Shown here: piece after piece, positions 6,502 through 14,708 of the stretch
Numbering within the stretch: the first letter of the stretch is position 1
Layout: the number at the start of each line of letters is the position of its first letter
Assembly (NCBI GenBank): GCA_964408155.1
Contig: CAYOYJ010000052.1
Coordinates: 1 to 14,795, forward strand
Length of the DNA stretch: 14,795 nucleotides
Origin: JAAYKM01 sp964408155
GTDB taxonomy: Bacteria > Desulfobacterota > Syntrophia > Syntrophales > JAAYKM01
Direction of reading: 5' to 3'
Position numbers and translations under genes: made by a program
Notes under the pieces: generated by a model
The model's input: the letters and a program-made list of their open reading frames with translations, nothing else
Told to the model about the DNA's origin: nothing
Database searches by the model: none

Positions 6502-8907
6502 ATGATCGAGAATTATAGTGCCGATAGCATTAAGGTATTGGAGGGATTAGAGGCGGTCCGAAAGCGGCCGGCTATGTATATCGGGTCAACAGGCAAGGAA
6601 GGACTTCATCATCTGGTTTATGAGGTGGTAGATAACGCCATCGATGAAGCCTCTGCGGGGTTCTGCGACACAATCACGGTGGTTGTACGCATGGACAATA
6701 GTGTATTGGTCGACGACAATGGCCGGGGTATTCCCGTGGATATGCATAAAACGGAGGGGGTATCGGCGGCGGAGGTCGTGTTGACCAAACTGCATGCGGG
6801 GGCAAAATTTTCAAGCGACAGCTATAAAATATCGGGCGGACTTCATGGCGTCGGTGTATCCGTGGTCAATGCTCTTTCTGCGTCCTTGGAACTGGAAATC
6901 AGAAGGGACGGCTTTTTATATACTCAGAGTTACCGTCGGGGTGCACCTCAAGCGCCGTTGGAGTTGGTCGGGAAAACCAGGGGACGGGGAACAAGAGTCA
7001 CCTTCAAGCCCGATGAGGAAATATTTGAGGAGATGGAATTCAGTTATGACATTCTGGCCAATCGTCTCAGGGAACTGGCCTTCCTCAACTCGGGTGTGAA
7101 AATCAATCTTAACGACGAAAGAATCGATAAAAAAAGTGAATTTTTCTATGAGGGGGGCATTGTCTCTTTTGTGGAATACATCAATCGGAATAAAAAGGTA
7201 CTACACAAACATCCGATTTTCGTCGAGGGAGACCGTGAAGATTGTCACGTTGAAGTAGCCATCCAGTATAATGACACCTACCAGGAAAATATTTACTCTT
7301 TTGCAAACAGCATCAACACGACGGAGGGGGGGACCCACATGATCGGGTTCCGTTCCGCCCTGACGCGGGTGTTCAACAATTACGCCGTAAGTTACAACAT
7401 CCTGAAAAACAACAAGGAATCCCTCCGGGGGGAAGATCTCCGGGAGGGGTTAGCCTGCGTGATCAGTGTTAAGATCAGAAATCCCCAGTTTGAGGGACAG
7501 ACCAAGACGAAACTGGGTAACAGTGAAGTAAGAGGGCTTGTTGAAGGAATCGTTTACGACAAGATCGGCACCTACTTGGAAGAAAATCCGACTGTGGCGA
7601 AACAGCTTCTGAACAAATGCCTGGACGCCGCCCGGGCCCGTGATGCCGCCCGGAGGGCGAGGGAATTGACCCGACGCAAAGGTGCCTTGGAAGTTGGGGC
7701 ATTACCGGGGAAACTGGCCGACTGCCAAGAGAAGGATCCGGCCGTTAGTGAAATTTATCTAGTTGAGGGCGATTCAGCCGGCGGCTCAGCCAAACAGGGG
7801 AGGGATCGGAAAAACCAGGCGATCCTGCCCCTGCGGGGCAAGGTCCTGAATGTCGAAAAGGCTCGGTTTGATAAGATGCTCCAGAACGAGGAGATCAAGG
7901 TAATCGTCACCGCTCTGGGTACGGGTATCGGGAAAGACGATTTTGACGTCAGCCGTCTGCGCTACCACAAGGTCATCATCATGACCGATGCCGATGTGGA
8001 CGGTCTCCACATCCGGACCCTGCTGTTGACCTTTTTCTTCCGCCAGATGCGTGAACTCGTCGAACGGGGCTATCTCTACATCGCCCAACCGCCCCTGTTT
8101 AAAGTTACCGAAAAGAAAACGGAAAAATATATTCACGACGAAGAGGCGATGAAGGGGTTTGTTCTCGAAAACGGAGTGGGCAAAACCCGGCTGATCATGG
8201 ACAACGGTAACTTTTTCACGGGTGCGAAACTGTCAGCCTTGGTTAAGAAGATCATGCGCATTGAGACGGTTCTCGATAAATGCGAAAAAGAAAGCAAAGA
8301 CCGGGAGGTTGTTCGTCTTTTAGCCGGAGATCCGGCGCTCTCCGACTGGGATTTCAAAACTCAGGAGGCAATGGAAAAGGTACTCCGGCGGACCGTCAAG
8401 GTCTTGGGAGAAGCGCTTCTTGAAGCTCTGGTCGAACAGGATCCGGAACACGGCATGTACAAGATGAAGTTTCTCCTGTCACGTCACGGCCAGGAACGAC
8501 AGACCTGTGTTGATCGCGATATACTGAAAAACCCCAAGTTTGTTGAAATCAAGGCCCTGCTCAGTCAGGTAATTGTCATGGGCGAGCCGCCTTACCACCT
8601 GGTCATGGAAGAGGATACGACCCAGCCGCCGGTTGAATTGGCTGACATGGCGGCCCTTGCGGACCACGTCATGTCCTTGGGGAAAAAGGGACTGACCATT
8701 CAGCGCTACAAAGGTCTCGGTGAAATGAACCCCGAACAGCTCTGGGAAACAACTATGAACCCCGAAAAGCGAGCTCTGCTGCAGGTCAAGGTGGAGGATG
8801 CCGTCGGGGCGGATGAGATTTTTACGACCCTGATGGGAGACCAAGTCGAACCCCGCCGGGAATTTATCTTCCAGAACGCCGTGTATGCCTCCAATCTGGA
8901 TGTGTAA
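6502..8907 (+). CDS. gyrB: DNA gyrase subunit B
   Basis: An 801-residue ATPase subunit of DNA gyrase, which pairs with GyrA to introduce negative supercoils. The GHKL ATPase domain shows the catalytic glutamate region EVVDNAIDEA (E41), DDNGRGIPVD (71-80) and GLHGVGVSVVNALS (113-126). The transducer region includes QTKTKLGN (333-340) with the conserved lysine. The TOPRIM domain has LVEGDSAGGSA (420-430, catalytic E422) and the metal-binding aspartates in TDADVDG (495-501). The C-terminal tail has QRYKGLGEMNP. The length of about 800 residues and the extra segment between TOPRIM and tail match the long proteobacterial form rather than the 640-residue Gram-positive form. ATG 6502 has GAGG 10 bases upstream. 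It is followed by gyrA on the same strand with a 94-base gap. Confidence 0.97.
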   Translation: MIENYSADSIKVLEGLEAVRKRPAMYIGSTGKEGLHHLVYEVVDNAIDEASAGFCDTITVVVRMDNSVLVDDNGRGIPVDMHKTEGVSAAEVVLTKLHAGAKFSSDSYKISGGLHGVGVSVVNALSASLELEIRRDGFLYTQSYRRGAPQAPLELVGKTRGRGTRVTFKPDEEIFEEMEFSYDILANRLRELAFLNSGVKINLNDERIDKKSEFFYEGGIVSFVEYINRNKKVLHKHPIFVEGDREDCHVEVAIQYNDTYQENIYSFANSINTTEGGTHMIGFRSALTRVFNNYAVSYNILKNNKESLRGEDLREGLACVISVKIRNPQFEGQTKTKLGNSEVRGLVEGIVYDKIGTYLEENPTVAKQLLNKCLDAARARDAARRARELTRRKGALEVGALPGKLADCQEKDPAVSEIYLVEGDSAGGSAKQGRDRKNQAILPLRGKVLNVEKARFDKMLQNEEIKVIVTALGTGIGKDDFDVSRLRYHKVIIMTDADVDGLHIRTLLLTFFFRQMRELVERGYLYIAQPPLFKVTEKKTEKYIHDEEAMKGFVLENGVGKTRLIMDNGNFFTGAKLSALVKKIMRIETVLDKCEKESKDREVVRLLAGDPALSDWDFKTQEAMEKVLRRTVKVLGEALLEALVEQDPEHGMYKMKFLLSRHGQERQTCVDRDILKNPKFVEIKALLSQVIVMGEPPYHLVMEEDTTQPPVELADMAALADHVMSLGKKGLTIQRYKGLGEMNPEQLWETTMNPEKRALLQVKVEDAVGADEIFTTLMGDQVEPRREFIFQNAVYASNLDV

Positions 8908-9001
8908 AACGTTAGAGAAATGAACATTGTAATACGGCCTCCATGTGCGGAACGGCATAGAGGAGGAATGAAAAGGGAACATATCAGGAAGGAACATTTT
9001 C

Positions 9002-11515
9002 ATGGATCAGTTGTTACATCAGAGAAATATCCCTGTAAATATCGAAGAGGAAATGAAAAAGTCCTACGTGGACTACGCCATGAGTGTCATCATCGGCCGG
9101 GCGATTCCCGATGTCCGCGACGGCCTCAAGCCCGTGCATCGCCGCGTCCTGTTCGCGATGAACGAAATGGGAAACCGCTGGAACAAGCCTTATAAAAAAT
9201 CCGCCCGTATCGTCGGCGATATCATAGGTAAGTACCATCCCCACGGCGACCAGGCCGCCTACGACACGATCGTCCGCATGGCCCAGGACTTCTCCATGCG
9301 CTATCCTCTGATCGACGGTCAAGGCAACTTCGGTTCCATCGACGGGGATCCGCCGGCGGCCATGCGTTATACCGAAATCCGGATGGACCGCCTGGCGGAG
9401 GAACTCCTCACGGATCTGGACAAGGACACCGTCGATTTCGTTCCAAACTACGATGAATCTATGGAAGAACCGACGGTTCTCCCCGCCCGGATACCGGTCC
9501 TGCTGTTGAACGGCTCTTCGGGAATCGCCGTCGGCGTGGCCACCAATATTCCGCCCCATAACCTCAGGGAGATAGTCAACGGAACCATCGCTTTGATCAA
9601 CAACCCCGGGATTACCATCGAAGAATTGTTGCGCTACATCCAGGGACCCGATTTTCCGACGGCCGGGTTCATCAACGGTCGGGAAGGCATTCTTTCCGCC
9701 TACCGGACGGGACGGGGCATTGTCCGAATGCGCGCCCGGGCATTGATCGAGCGCAATGCCCGAAGCGACAGGGAAAGCATCATCGTGACGGAACTCCCCT
9801 ACCAGGTTAATAAAGCCAACCTGATTGAGGCCATTTCGGAACTGGTAAAGGAGAAAAAAATCAATGGTATCGCTGATCTACGTGATGAATCCGACCGGGA
9901 AGGGATACGGATCGTGATTGATCTGAAACGTGACGAACCTTCCGGGGTGATTTTGAACCAGCTCTACAAACATACCCAGATGGAAACCTCCTTTGGGATC
10001 ATCATGCTGGCCATCGATCACGGTCAGCCCCGGGTGTTCAATCTGAAGGAAGTTTTGGGTTGTTTCGTCGACTTCCGCCGCGAGGTCATCACCCGACGCA
10101 CCCGCTTTGAGCTGGACCGGGCCAAGGAGCGCGCCCATATCCTGGAAGGGCTTATTATTGCCTTAAACCATATCGATGAAGTGATCTCCGTGATCAAAAA
10201 GGCGGGCAATCCCCAGGAGGCGATGATCCGCCTCTGTGACCGGTTCGGCCTGTCGGACATCCAGGCGAAGGCCATCCTCGATATGCGCCTCCAGCGCTTG
10301 ACAGGTCTCGAACGGGAGAAGATCGACACCGAATACGCCGAACTCACGAGGCTGATTCAGGAACTCCTGAGCATTCTGGGGGACAACCGGAAAATTCTCG
10401 ACGTGATCGTTCGCGAACTGGATGACATTAAGGAACGTTTCGGCGACGACCGGCGGACGGAAATCGTGACCAGCGTCGAGGACATCGGCATTGAGGACAT
10501 GATCGTCGAGGAAGACATGGTCGTTACGGTGTCTCATTCCGGTTACATCAAGCGCAACGCCGTAAGCCTCTACCGCAGTCAGCGTCGGGGAGGGCGCGGC
10601 AAGGTGGGAATGCAGACCAAGGAAGAGGATTTCGTGGAGAAGATCTTTATCGCCTCGACCCACCACTACATTCTGATCTTTACAACCGAAGGCCGCGTGT
10701 ACTGGCTCAAGGTTTACCAGATCCCCCAGGCGGGACGCGCCGCTCGGGGTAAGGCCATCGTCAATCTGATCAACTTGGCCCAGGATGAAAAACTGGCCGC
10801 CGTCCTTCCGGTACGCGAGTTTACGGACGACAAGTCCATTGTCATGGTGACGAAGAAGGGGATTATCAAAAAGACCGTCCTGTCGGCTTACGCAAATCCA
10901 CGTTCCACCGGCATCATCGCCATGTCCGTTGATGAGGGAGACGACCTGATTGATGTTCAGATCACCAACAACCGGCAGGATATTTTCCTGGGGACCCGGA
11001 AGGGCAAAGCCATCCGCTTCCATGCCGAAGACGTCCGGGATCTGGGACGAACCGCCCGGGGGGTGACCGGTATCCGCATGGAAGAAGACGACTGCGTCGT
11101 GGGTGTGGAAATTCTGGCGGAAGGCAACGCTATCCTGACCGTTTCCGAAAACGGCTACGGTAAGCGCACCCTCGTGGTCGAATACCCCCTGCAGGGCCGT
11201 GGCGGCAAGGGAACCATCAACCTGAAGACTGTCTCCAAGGTCGGCTGCGTCGCCGGCATCTGCCAGGTGACGGGTGAAGAGGACGTGGTTCTCATCAGCG
11301 ATACGGGAAAAATCATCCGCCTGCGGGTGGACGAAATTTCCCTGATTCACCGGAGCACTCAGGGGGTGAAACTCATCGGATTGAGCGAGGAGGAACGTAT
11401 CGTCAGCATGGCCCGGGTGGAACGCGATACCTCTCCCGAGACAACCGACGAGCTGGAAGGGGACGAGGAAGAGCTTTCCGAAGACGAGGGGGAAGGCGAG
11501 GAGACCGAGGAATAG
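9002..11515 (+). CDS. gyrA: DNA gyrase subunit A
   Basis: An 837-residue cleavage-religation subunit of gyrase. The winged-helix/tower domain has the active tyrosine in AAMRYTE (Y123), and the C-terminal beta-pinwheel carries the GyrA box QRRGGRG (527-533). That box identifies gyrase rather than topoisomerase IV, since it is needed to wrap DNA. The last 22 residues (816-837) are almost all Asp and Glu apart from a few Gly, Ser, Thr and Leu, an acidic tail also known in other proteobacterial GyrA. In the quinolone-determining region the residue at Escherichia coli position 83 is Gln (Q84, codon 9251-9253) while the position-87 equivalent is Asp. ATG 9002 has AGGAAGGA 8 bases upstream (8986-8993). 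A stronger AGGAGG further upstream leads only to an out-of-frame ATG at 8968. It probably shares a transcript with gyrB. Confidence 0.97.
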   Translation: MDQLLHQRNIPVNIEEEMKKSYVDYAMSVIIGRAIPDVRDGLKPVHRRVLFAMNEMGNRWNKPYKKSARIVGDIIGKYHPHGDQAAYDTIVRMAQDFSMRYPLIDGQGNFGSIDGDPPAAMRYTEIRMDRLAEELLTDLDKDTVDFVPNYDESMEEPTVLPARIPVLLLNGSSGIAVGVATNIPPHNLREIVNGTIALINNPGITIEELLRYIQGPDFPTAGFINGREGILSAYRTGRGIVRMRARALIERNARSDRESIIVTELPYQVNKANLIEAISELVKEKKINGIADLRDESDREGIRIVIDLKRDEPSGVILNQLYKHTQMETSFGIIMLAIDHGQPRVFNLKEVLGCFVDFRREVITRRTRFELDRAKERAHILEGLIIALNHIDEVISVIKKAGNPQEAMIRLCDRFGLSDIQAKAILDMRLQRLTGLEREKIDTEYAELTRLIQELLSILGDNRKILDVIVRELDDIKERFGDDRRTEIVTSVEDIGIEDMIVEEDMVVTVSHSGYIKRNAVSLYRSQRRGGRGKVGMQTKEEDFVEKIFIASTHHYILIFTTEGRVYWLKVYQIPQAGRAARGKAIVNLINLAQDEKLAAVLPVREFTDDKSIVMVTKKGIIKKTVLSAYANPRSTGIIAMSVDEGDDLIDVQITNNRQDIFLGTRKGKAIRFHAEDVRDLGRTARGVTGIRMEEDDCVVGVEILAEGNAILTVSENGYGKRTLVVEYPLQGRGGKGTINLKTVSKVGCVAGICQVTGEEDVVLISDTGKIIRLRVDEISLIHRSTQGVKLIGLSEEERIVSMARVERDTSPETTDELEGDEEELSEDEGEGEETEE

Positions 11516-11530
11516 TTCAGTTGGACAAAA

Positions 11531-11567
11531 GAACCGGATTCTGCCCCGCCGGCGGAGAATCCAGTTC
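11531..11567 (-). terminator. Hairpin terminator between converging gyrA and the pilin operon
   Basis: Arms GAACCGGATTCT (11531-11542) and AGAATCCAGTTC (11556-11567) pair over 12 positions with one mismatch. The 13-base loop itself contains the palindrome CCGCCGGCGG. Read on the minus strand, the hairpin is followed at once by four T (complement of AAAA at 11527-11530), fitting an intrinsic terminator for the pilin operon. On the plus strand it lies 16 bases after the gyrA stop and lacks a T-run, so any role for gyrA would be as a simple 3' stem. Confidence 0.65.
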
Positions 11568-11653
11568 TCAGACCACCCGCCCAGAACGATGATTTGGCTG
11601 TTTTTCAGCGAAGATAGATAGAATGCTTTTAACACGCCAACGGTTCTTTGATG

Positions 11654-14023
11654 TTATTCCCAAGCCATGCGGGTTCCGGAAAAACCGCCGTATTCATGAC
11701 CGTTGATACCGATTTTCAAGGAAAAATCCCCAAAGCTTATGGCATTGTTGCCTGAGGTGACGTTGCCGCAGCCGATCATACCGATTTCCGATTGCGTGTA
11801 GGAACCGGAGTCGGGTGTAACCAGTTCAGCCAGGCGCAGGGTTCCGTCATGGAGTATTTGGAGCACGGGGATGTCCGTCACATTCGGATTGATCGCATCC
11901 CACTGGAATTGAGGTTGGGTATCCGGGTTTTCGATATGGGAAAAATAATCTACGGTCGGACTCCAGCTGGTCAGCCATTTAGGCGGCCAGGTGGGAAAGG
12001 ACGAGGGGCTGCCGATTTGATAACGGAGCCGATTGGCCATAATGTCGTAGGCGAAGCTGTTTCCGATTCTTCCACCCGTGTAGCGGGCCGAGTCGTCACC
12101 GTAGAATGCATTGATCTCATTAAACTTAACCGTCGCAAAACCCGGCAGGAGGGCTTCCTTTTTCTCCTTCAACCGGATCAGGAGGGAAGCGTTATCGTTA
12201 ACCACCTGGCCGTCGTATTTGTTGCAGCTGCTGGTGCAGGTTCCATAGGGGCTGGGCCAATCCTGCAGCCCCCGGGTATAGAGGTCGTAGGACACATCCT
12301 TATAAGAAAGCCAGCGGAAGGTGTTGTCGCTTTTGCGCTCCCAGAGTACCAGTAACAGCGGGCCGATGTTATGGTTGGCCGTGCTGAAGTCGTCAAACTT
12401 TGGCTTGATTTCATTGGGAATGAAGTCGTTCGCAGCAGGCAGGTATGAATTACTTGCGAGAGTCCTTGCTCGACGGACACCATTGACCCGGAGGAATTCA
12501 TTGTTGGAGAAGGTTCCTGTCACCTGAACCAGGCGCAGTTTGGCGGCGGCATTGCCATCCGTCCAAGCGCCTGATGTGACCTTCGGAGTCCCCTGTACCG
12601 TGCCGTTTGCGCCGCTGGATTCCCCCGTCACCGTATCGCCGGGGGCGATCGCGGGATTACCCGTGGACGTGACCTGATTGATATATAATGTGGGTAGATT
12701 ATACAGCATGAAGGTCAGCGCCAGGAAGGAGTTGGGATTACCCGTTCCGGCGGTATTCTGTGCCCGGAAAGCCAAACCCATGGTCAGTTCCTTCAGTTGG
12801 TACCCCGAACTGACCTTAACCTGTACATCATAACTCAAGTTTTTCGTGACAGACCAATTGCTGTTAATTTTGGATGTGTTGTTGTACCAGAACGCGCCGC
12901 ATTTATAGTCGTTCAGGCCTGTGCCGCCGCCTCGGTTTGTGGCGCTGAGCGTATTGACATTGGCGATGGCGCCGCTCCCGCCCCCGGCGAATCGTCTTGT
13001 TTCTACGGATGAATCGGCAATGGAACTGTCTCGTCCGAAATTACCGCTCAGCGCGGCGGCGGTGTTCAAGTTGATCACATCAGGGGGCGGTTGACGCGTG
13101 CTGTCATGGATCGCCTGGTAGAAGCTGAGAGACCGTTGTTCCGGACCGACTTCACCGAGGGATTTCAGGACTAGAAATTTCTTGAAAATGACCGGTGTGG
13201 TGGTCAGCACGGACGTGTTGAAAGCAGACCCGTCACTGTGGCGAAGATTGGCGAGGGATAAAACATTACCGCTGACCGTGGCGGTGTCATACCGATACAG
13301 TCGCTGCTCCGAGCCTATTTGAATGTTTCCGCCGCGCCGCTGAAAACTGTCACCGGTATAGGTATTGAGGGCCAGATTCAGATGGTTGCCCGGGGAGAGG
13401 TTGTTCTGCACGGCGCTGGGATAGAGGACCAGATAAATGCTCGCGCCTCGCTTAATGGCGACGGCGGAAGAGGCGAGTCTGAAGGAAAAATCGCCGGTGG
13501 CGGCATTGAAGGAACCATTGCTGTAATCCCTGGGCGGGACCGAGGCGGGATCATCGTCGCCGATCATGATTGTGCCGGTTGCGGGCATAGTGAAGTTCGA
13601 CGGAGTACTTCCGGGCAGTTGGACGGTAAAATTGGTTGCAGGAGTCGTTGTGCCCGAACGATTAGAAAAATAGTACGGCATCACACGCAGCGAAAAGGAA
13701 CCCCGATTGCTGACCCTGAACCGCTTGCCGTCGATGAGTTCCAAAAAGGCGGATTTTTCTTCATCGGCGTCACCATCGTCATTTTGGTCCAGGGTGTTCA
13801 AATAATTGGCGGCAAGGTAGCGGTAACCGGATTCCGCCAGATTCCAGGCGTTTAAACTCTGGTTGGAAGAAATCGTTTCCAGGCTGCTGGACGAAGACAG
13901 GTAAAGCATCCCTGCAACAAGCGCGGAAAACAGTATCAGCCCGAAGATGATGGTAAGCAAGGCAAAACCACGCTGTAAATCCATGCGTATTTCAGCCTTT
14001 TGCCCGGGGAAGATCCTTTTCAT
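11654..14023 (-). CDS. Very large PilX-like minor pilin / pilus-associated protein
   Basis: From ATG 14023 the product is 789 residues. The N-terminus is a type IV pilin-like leader: MKRIFPG, a basic stretch, then QRG with predicted prepilin peptidase cleavage G19/F20, followed by FALLTIIFGLILFSALVAGM (20-39) as the membrane helix. Mature position 5 is Thr, not Glu, as in PilX- and GspK-type minor pilins. The next helix, NAWNLAESGYRYLA (58-71), also fits PilX. DQNDDGDADEEK (79-90) resembles a calcium-binding loop. The remaining ~690 residues are Asn/Ser/Thr/Gly-rich and beta-like, with a CTSSC pair near 592-597; I recognise no named domain. Ordinary PilX proteins are about 200 residues. A frame start at 14134 would overlap the upstream gene by 71 bases and add no family sequence, so I reject it. 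The gene lies 40 bases after a PilW-like gene and ends before a terminator. Probably a surface-exposed pilus tip or adhesive component (inference). Confidence 0.75.
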   Translation of the reverse strand: MKRIFPGQKAEIRMDLQRGFALLTIIFGLILFSALVAGMLYLSSSSSLETISSNQSLNAWNLAESGYRYLAANYLNTLDQNDDGDADEEKSAFLELIDGKRFRVSNRGSFSLRVMPYYFSNRSGTTTPATNFTVQLPGSTPSNFTMPATGTIMIGDDDPASVPPRDYSNGSFNAATGDFSFRLASSAVAIKRGASIYLVLYPSAVQNNLSPGNHLNLALNTYTGDSFQRRGGNIQIGSEQRLYRYDTATVSGNVLSLANLRHSDGSAFNTSVLTTTPVIFKKFLVLKSLGEVGPEQRSLSFYQAIHDSTRQPPPDVINLNTAAALSGNFGRDSSIADSSVETRRFAGGGSGAIANVNTLSATNRGGGTGLNDYKCGAFWYNNTSKINSNWSVTKNLSYDVQVKVSSGYQLKELTMGLAFRAQNTAGTGNPNSFLALTFMLYNLPTLYINQVTSTGNPAIAPGDTVTGESSGANGTVQGTPKVTSGAWTDGNAAAKLRLVQVTGTFSNNEFLRVNGVRRARTLASNSYLPAANDFIPNEIKPKFDDFSTANHNIGPLLLVLWERKSDNTFRWLSYKDVSYDLYTRGLQDWPSPYGTCTSSCNKYDGQVVNDNASLLIRLKEKKEALLPGFATVKFNEINAFYGDDSARYTGGRIGNSFAYDIMANRLRYQIGSPSSFPTWPPKWLTSWSPTVDYFSHIENPDTQPQFQWDAINPNVTDIPVLQILHDGTLRLAELVTPDSGSYTQSEIGMIGCGNVTSGNNAISFGDFSLKIGINGHEYGGFSGTRMAWE

Positions 14024-14063
14024 GGGCGATTCTCTTTCTTCCGGCAGCATTTCAGCAAGGGAT

Positions 14064-14693
14064 TTATTGTCCTCCCGGTATCGATTCCGGACAGTTGGCA
14101 AGACCGTTGTTTCTGGGATTGACCGCCGTGACAAAGGTCAAGGTTCCATTTTCATCGGTGCGGTTCATAATCAAGCGGACGGTGATGAGTTTCAGGTCGC
14201 GGAAGTCACCCGGCAGGCTTCCCGACGGTGACGTGGCGGTGTTCACCGTATAGCCGAGAAAGGCATCTGCTGCTGCGTTCGTTCCGTAAGGACCTAAACC
14301 GGTGATCAGCGGTTGCGTCCCGGCGGAGCCGCCGGAGGCGCGACGGGTCAAATTGATCTGTACTCCCGTCCTGCTGAATTGGTATGTCGTTCCGGGGGTA
14401 TCATACCCCAAGTTAAGATACCCGCTGCCGACAGCGCTCCGTCGGGTATTGTCACTGCGGAACGAGATGGAATCGATGTTGCCGGCTGAAGGCGCCTCCA
14501 TGTTTACAAATTCCAGTCTCATGCGGGTCAGCGCGAACTGGGCCTGTTGAACCGTGTCCGCGGTCATCCGCGTGAACAAATAAGACCGGATGCCTTCGAC
14601 AAGACCCAAGCCGGTAATCGCTACGATGATTCCCAGGATTACCAGGGAGGCAATGACCTCGATGAGAGTAAAACCGCCATCATTTCGATTCAC
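14064..14693 (-). CDS. PilW/PulJ-type minor pilin with prepilin cleavage motif
   Basis: From GTG 14693 the product is 209 residues. A seven-residue leader MNRNDGG is followed by FTLIEVIASLVILGIIVAIT, a textbook class III signal. Prepilin peptidase would cut between Gly and Phe, and Glu sits at mature position 5. The rest lacks other membrane helices and would be periplasmic or in the pilus. The downstream segment GTLTFVTAVNPRNNGL resembles PilW/PulJ-like minor pilins, and a single Cys lies near the end. GTG 14693 is preferred over GTG 14699 because GGAGGA (14707-14702) is 8 bases from the former and only 2 from the latter. It is followed after 40 bases by the large PilX-like gene and preceded closely by another gene end, so this is part of a minor-pilin operon of the type IV pilus or type II secretion kind. 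Confidence 0.85.
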   Translation of the reverse strand: MNRNDGGFTLIEVIASLVILGIIVAITGLGLVEGIRSYLFTRMTADTVQQAQFALTRMRLEFVNMEAPSAGNIDSISFRSDNTRRSAVGSGYLNLGYDTPGTTYQFSRTGVQINLTRRASGGSAGTQPLITGLGPYGTNAAADAFLGYTVNTATSPSGSLPGDFRDLKLITVRLIMNRTDENGTLTFVTAVNPRNNGLANCPESIPGGQ

Positions 14694-14708
14694 TTGCACA
14701 TTCCTCCG

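Noticed and set aside
10163..11635. Minus-strand frame of 490 codons opposite gyrA
   Set aside because: Antisense shadow of gyrA, whose full domain set is on the plus strand; the antisense product is His/Asp-rich with no motif.
11792..12355. Plus-strand frame of 187 codons inside the PilX-like gene
   Set aside because: Shadow of the minus-strand gene, no ribosome site and no family features.
14024..14134. Upstream extension of the PilX-like gene
   Set aside because: Would overlap the PilW-like gene by 71 bases and adds 37 residues before the normal pilin leader; ATG 14023 gives a plausible leader and 40-base spacing.
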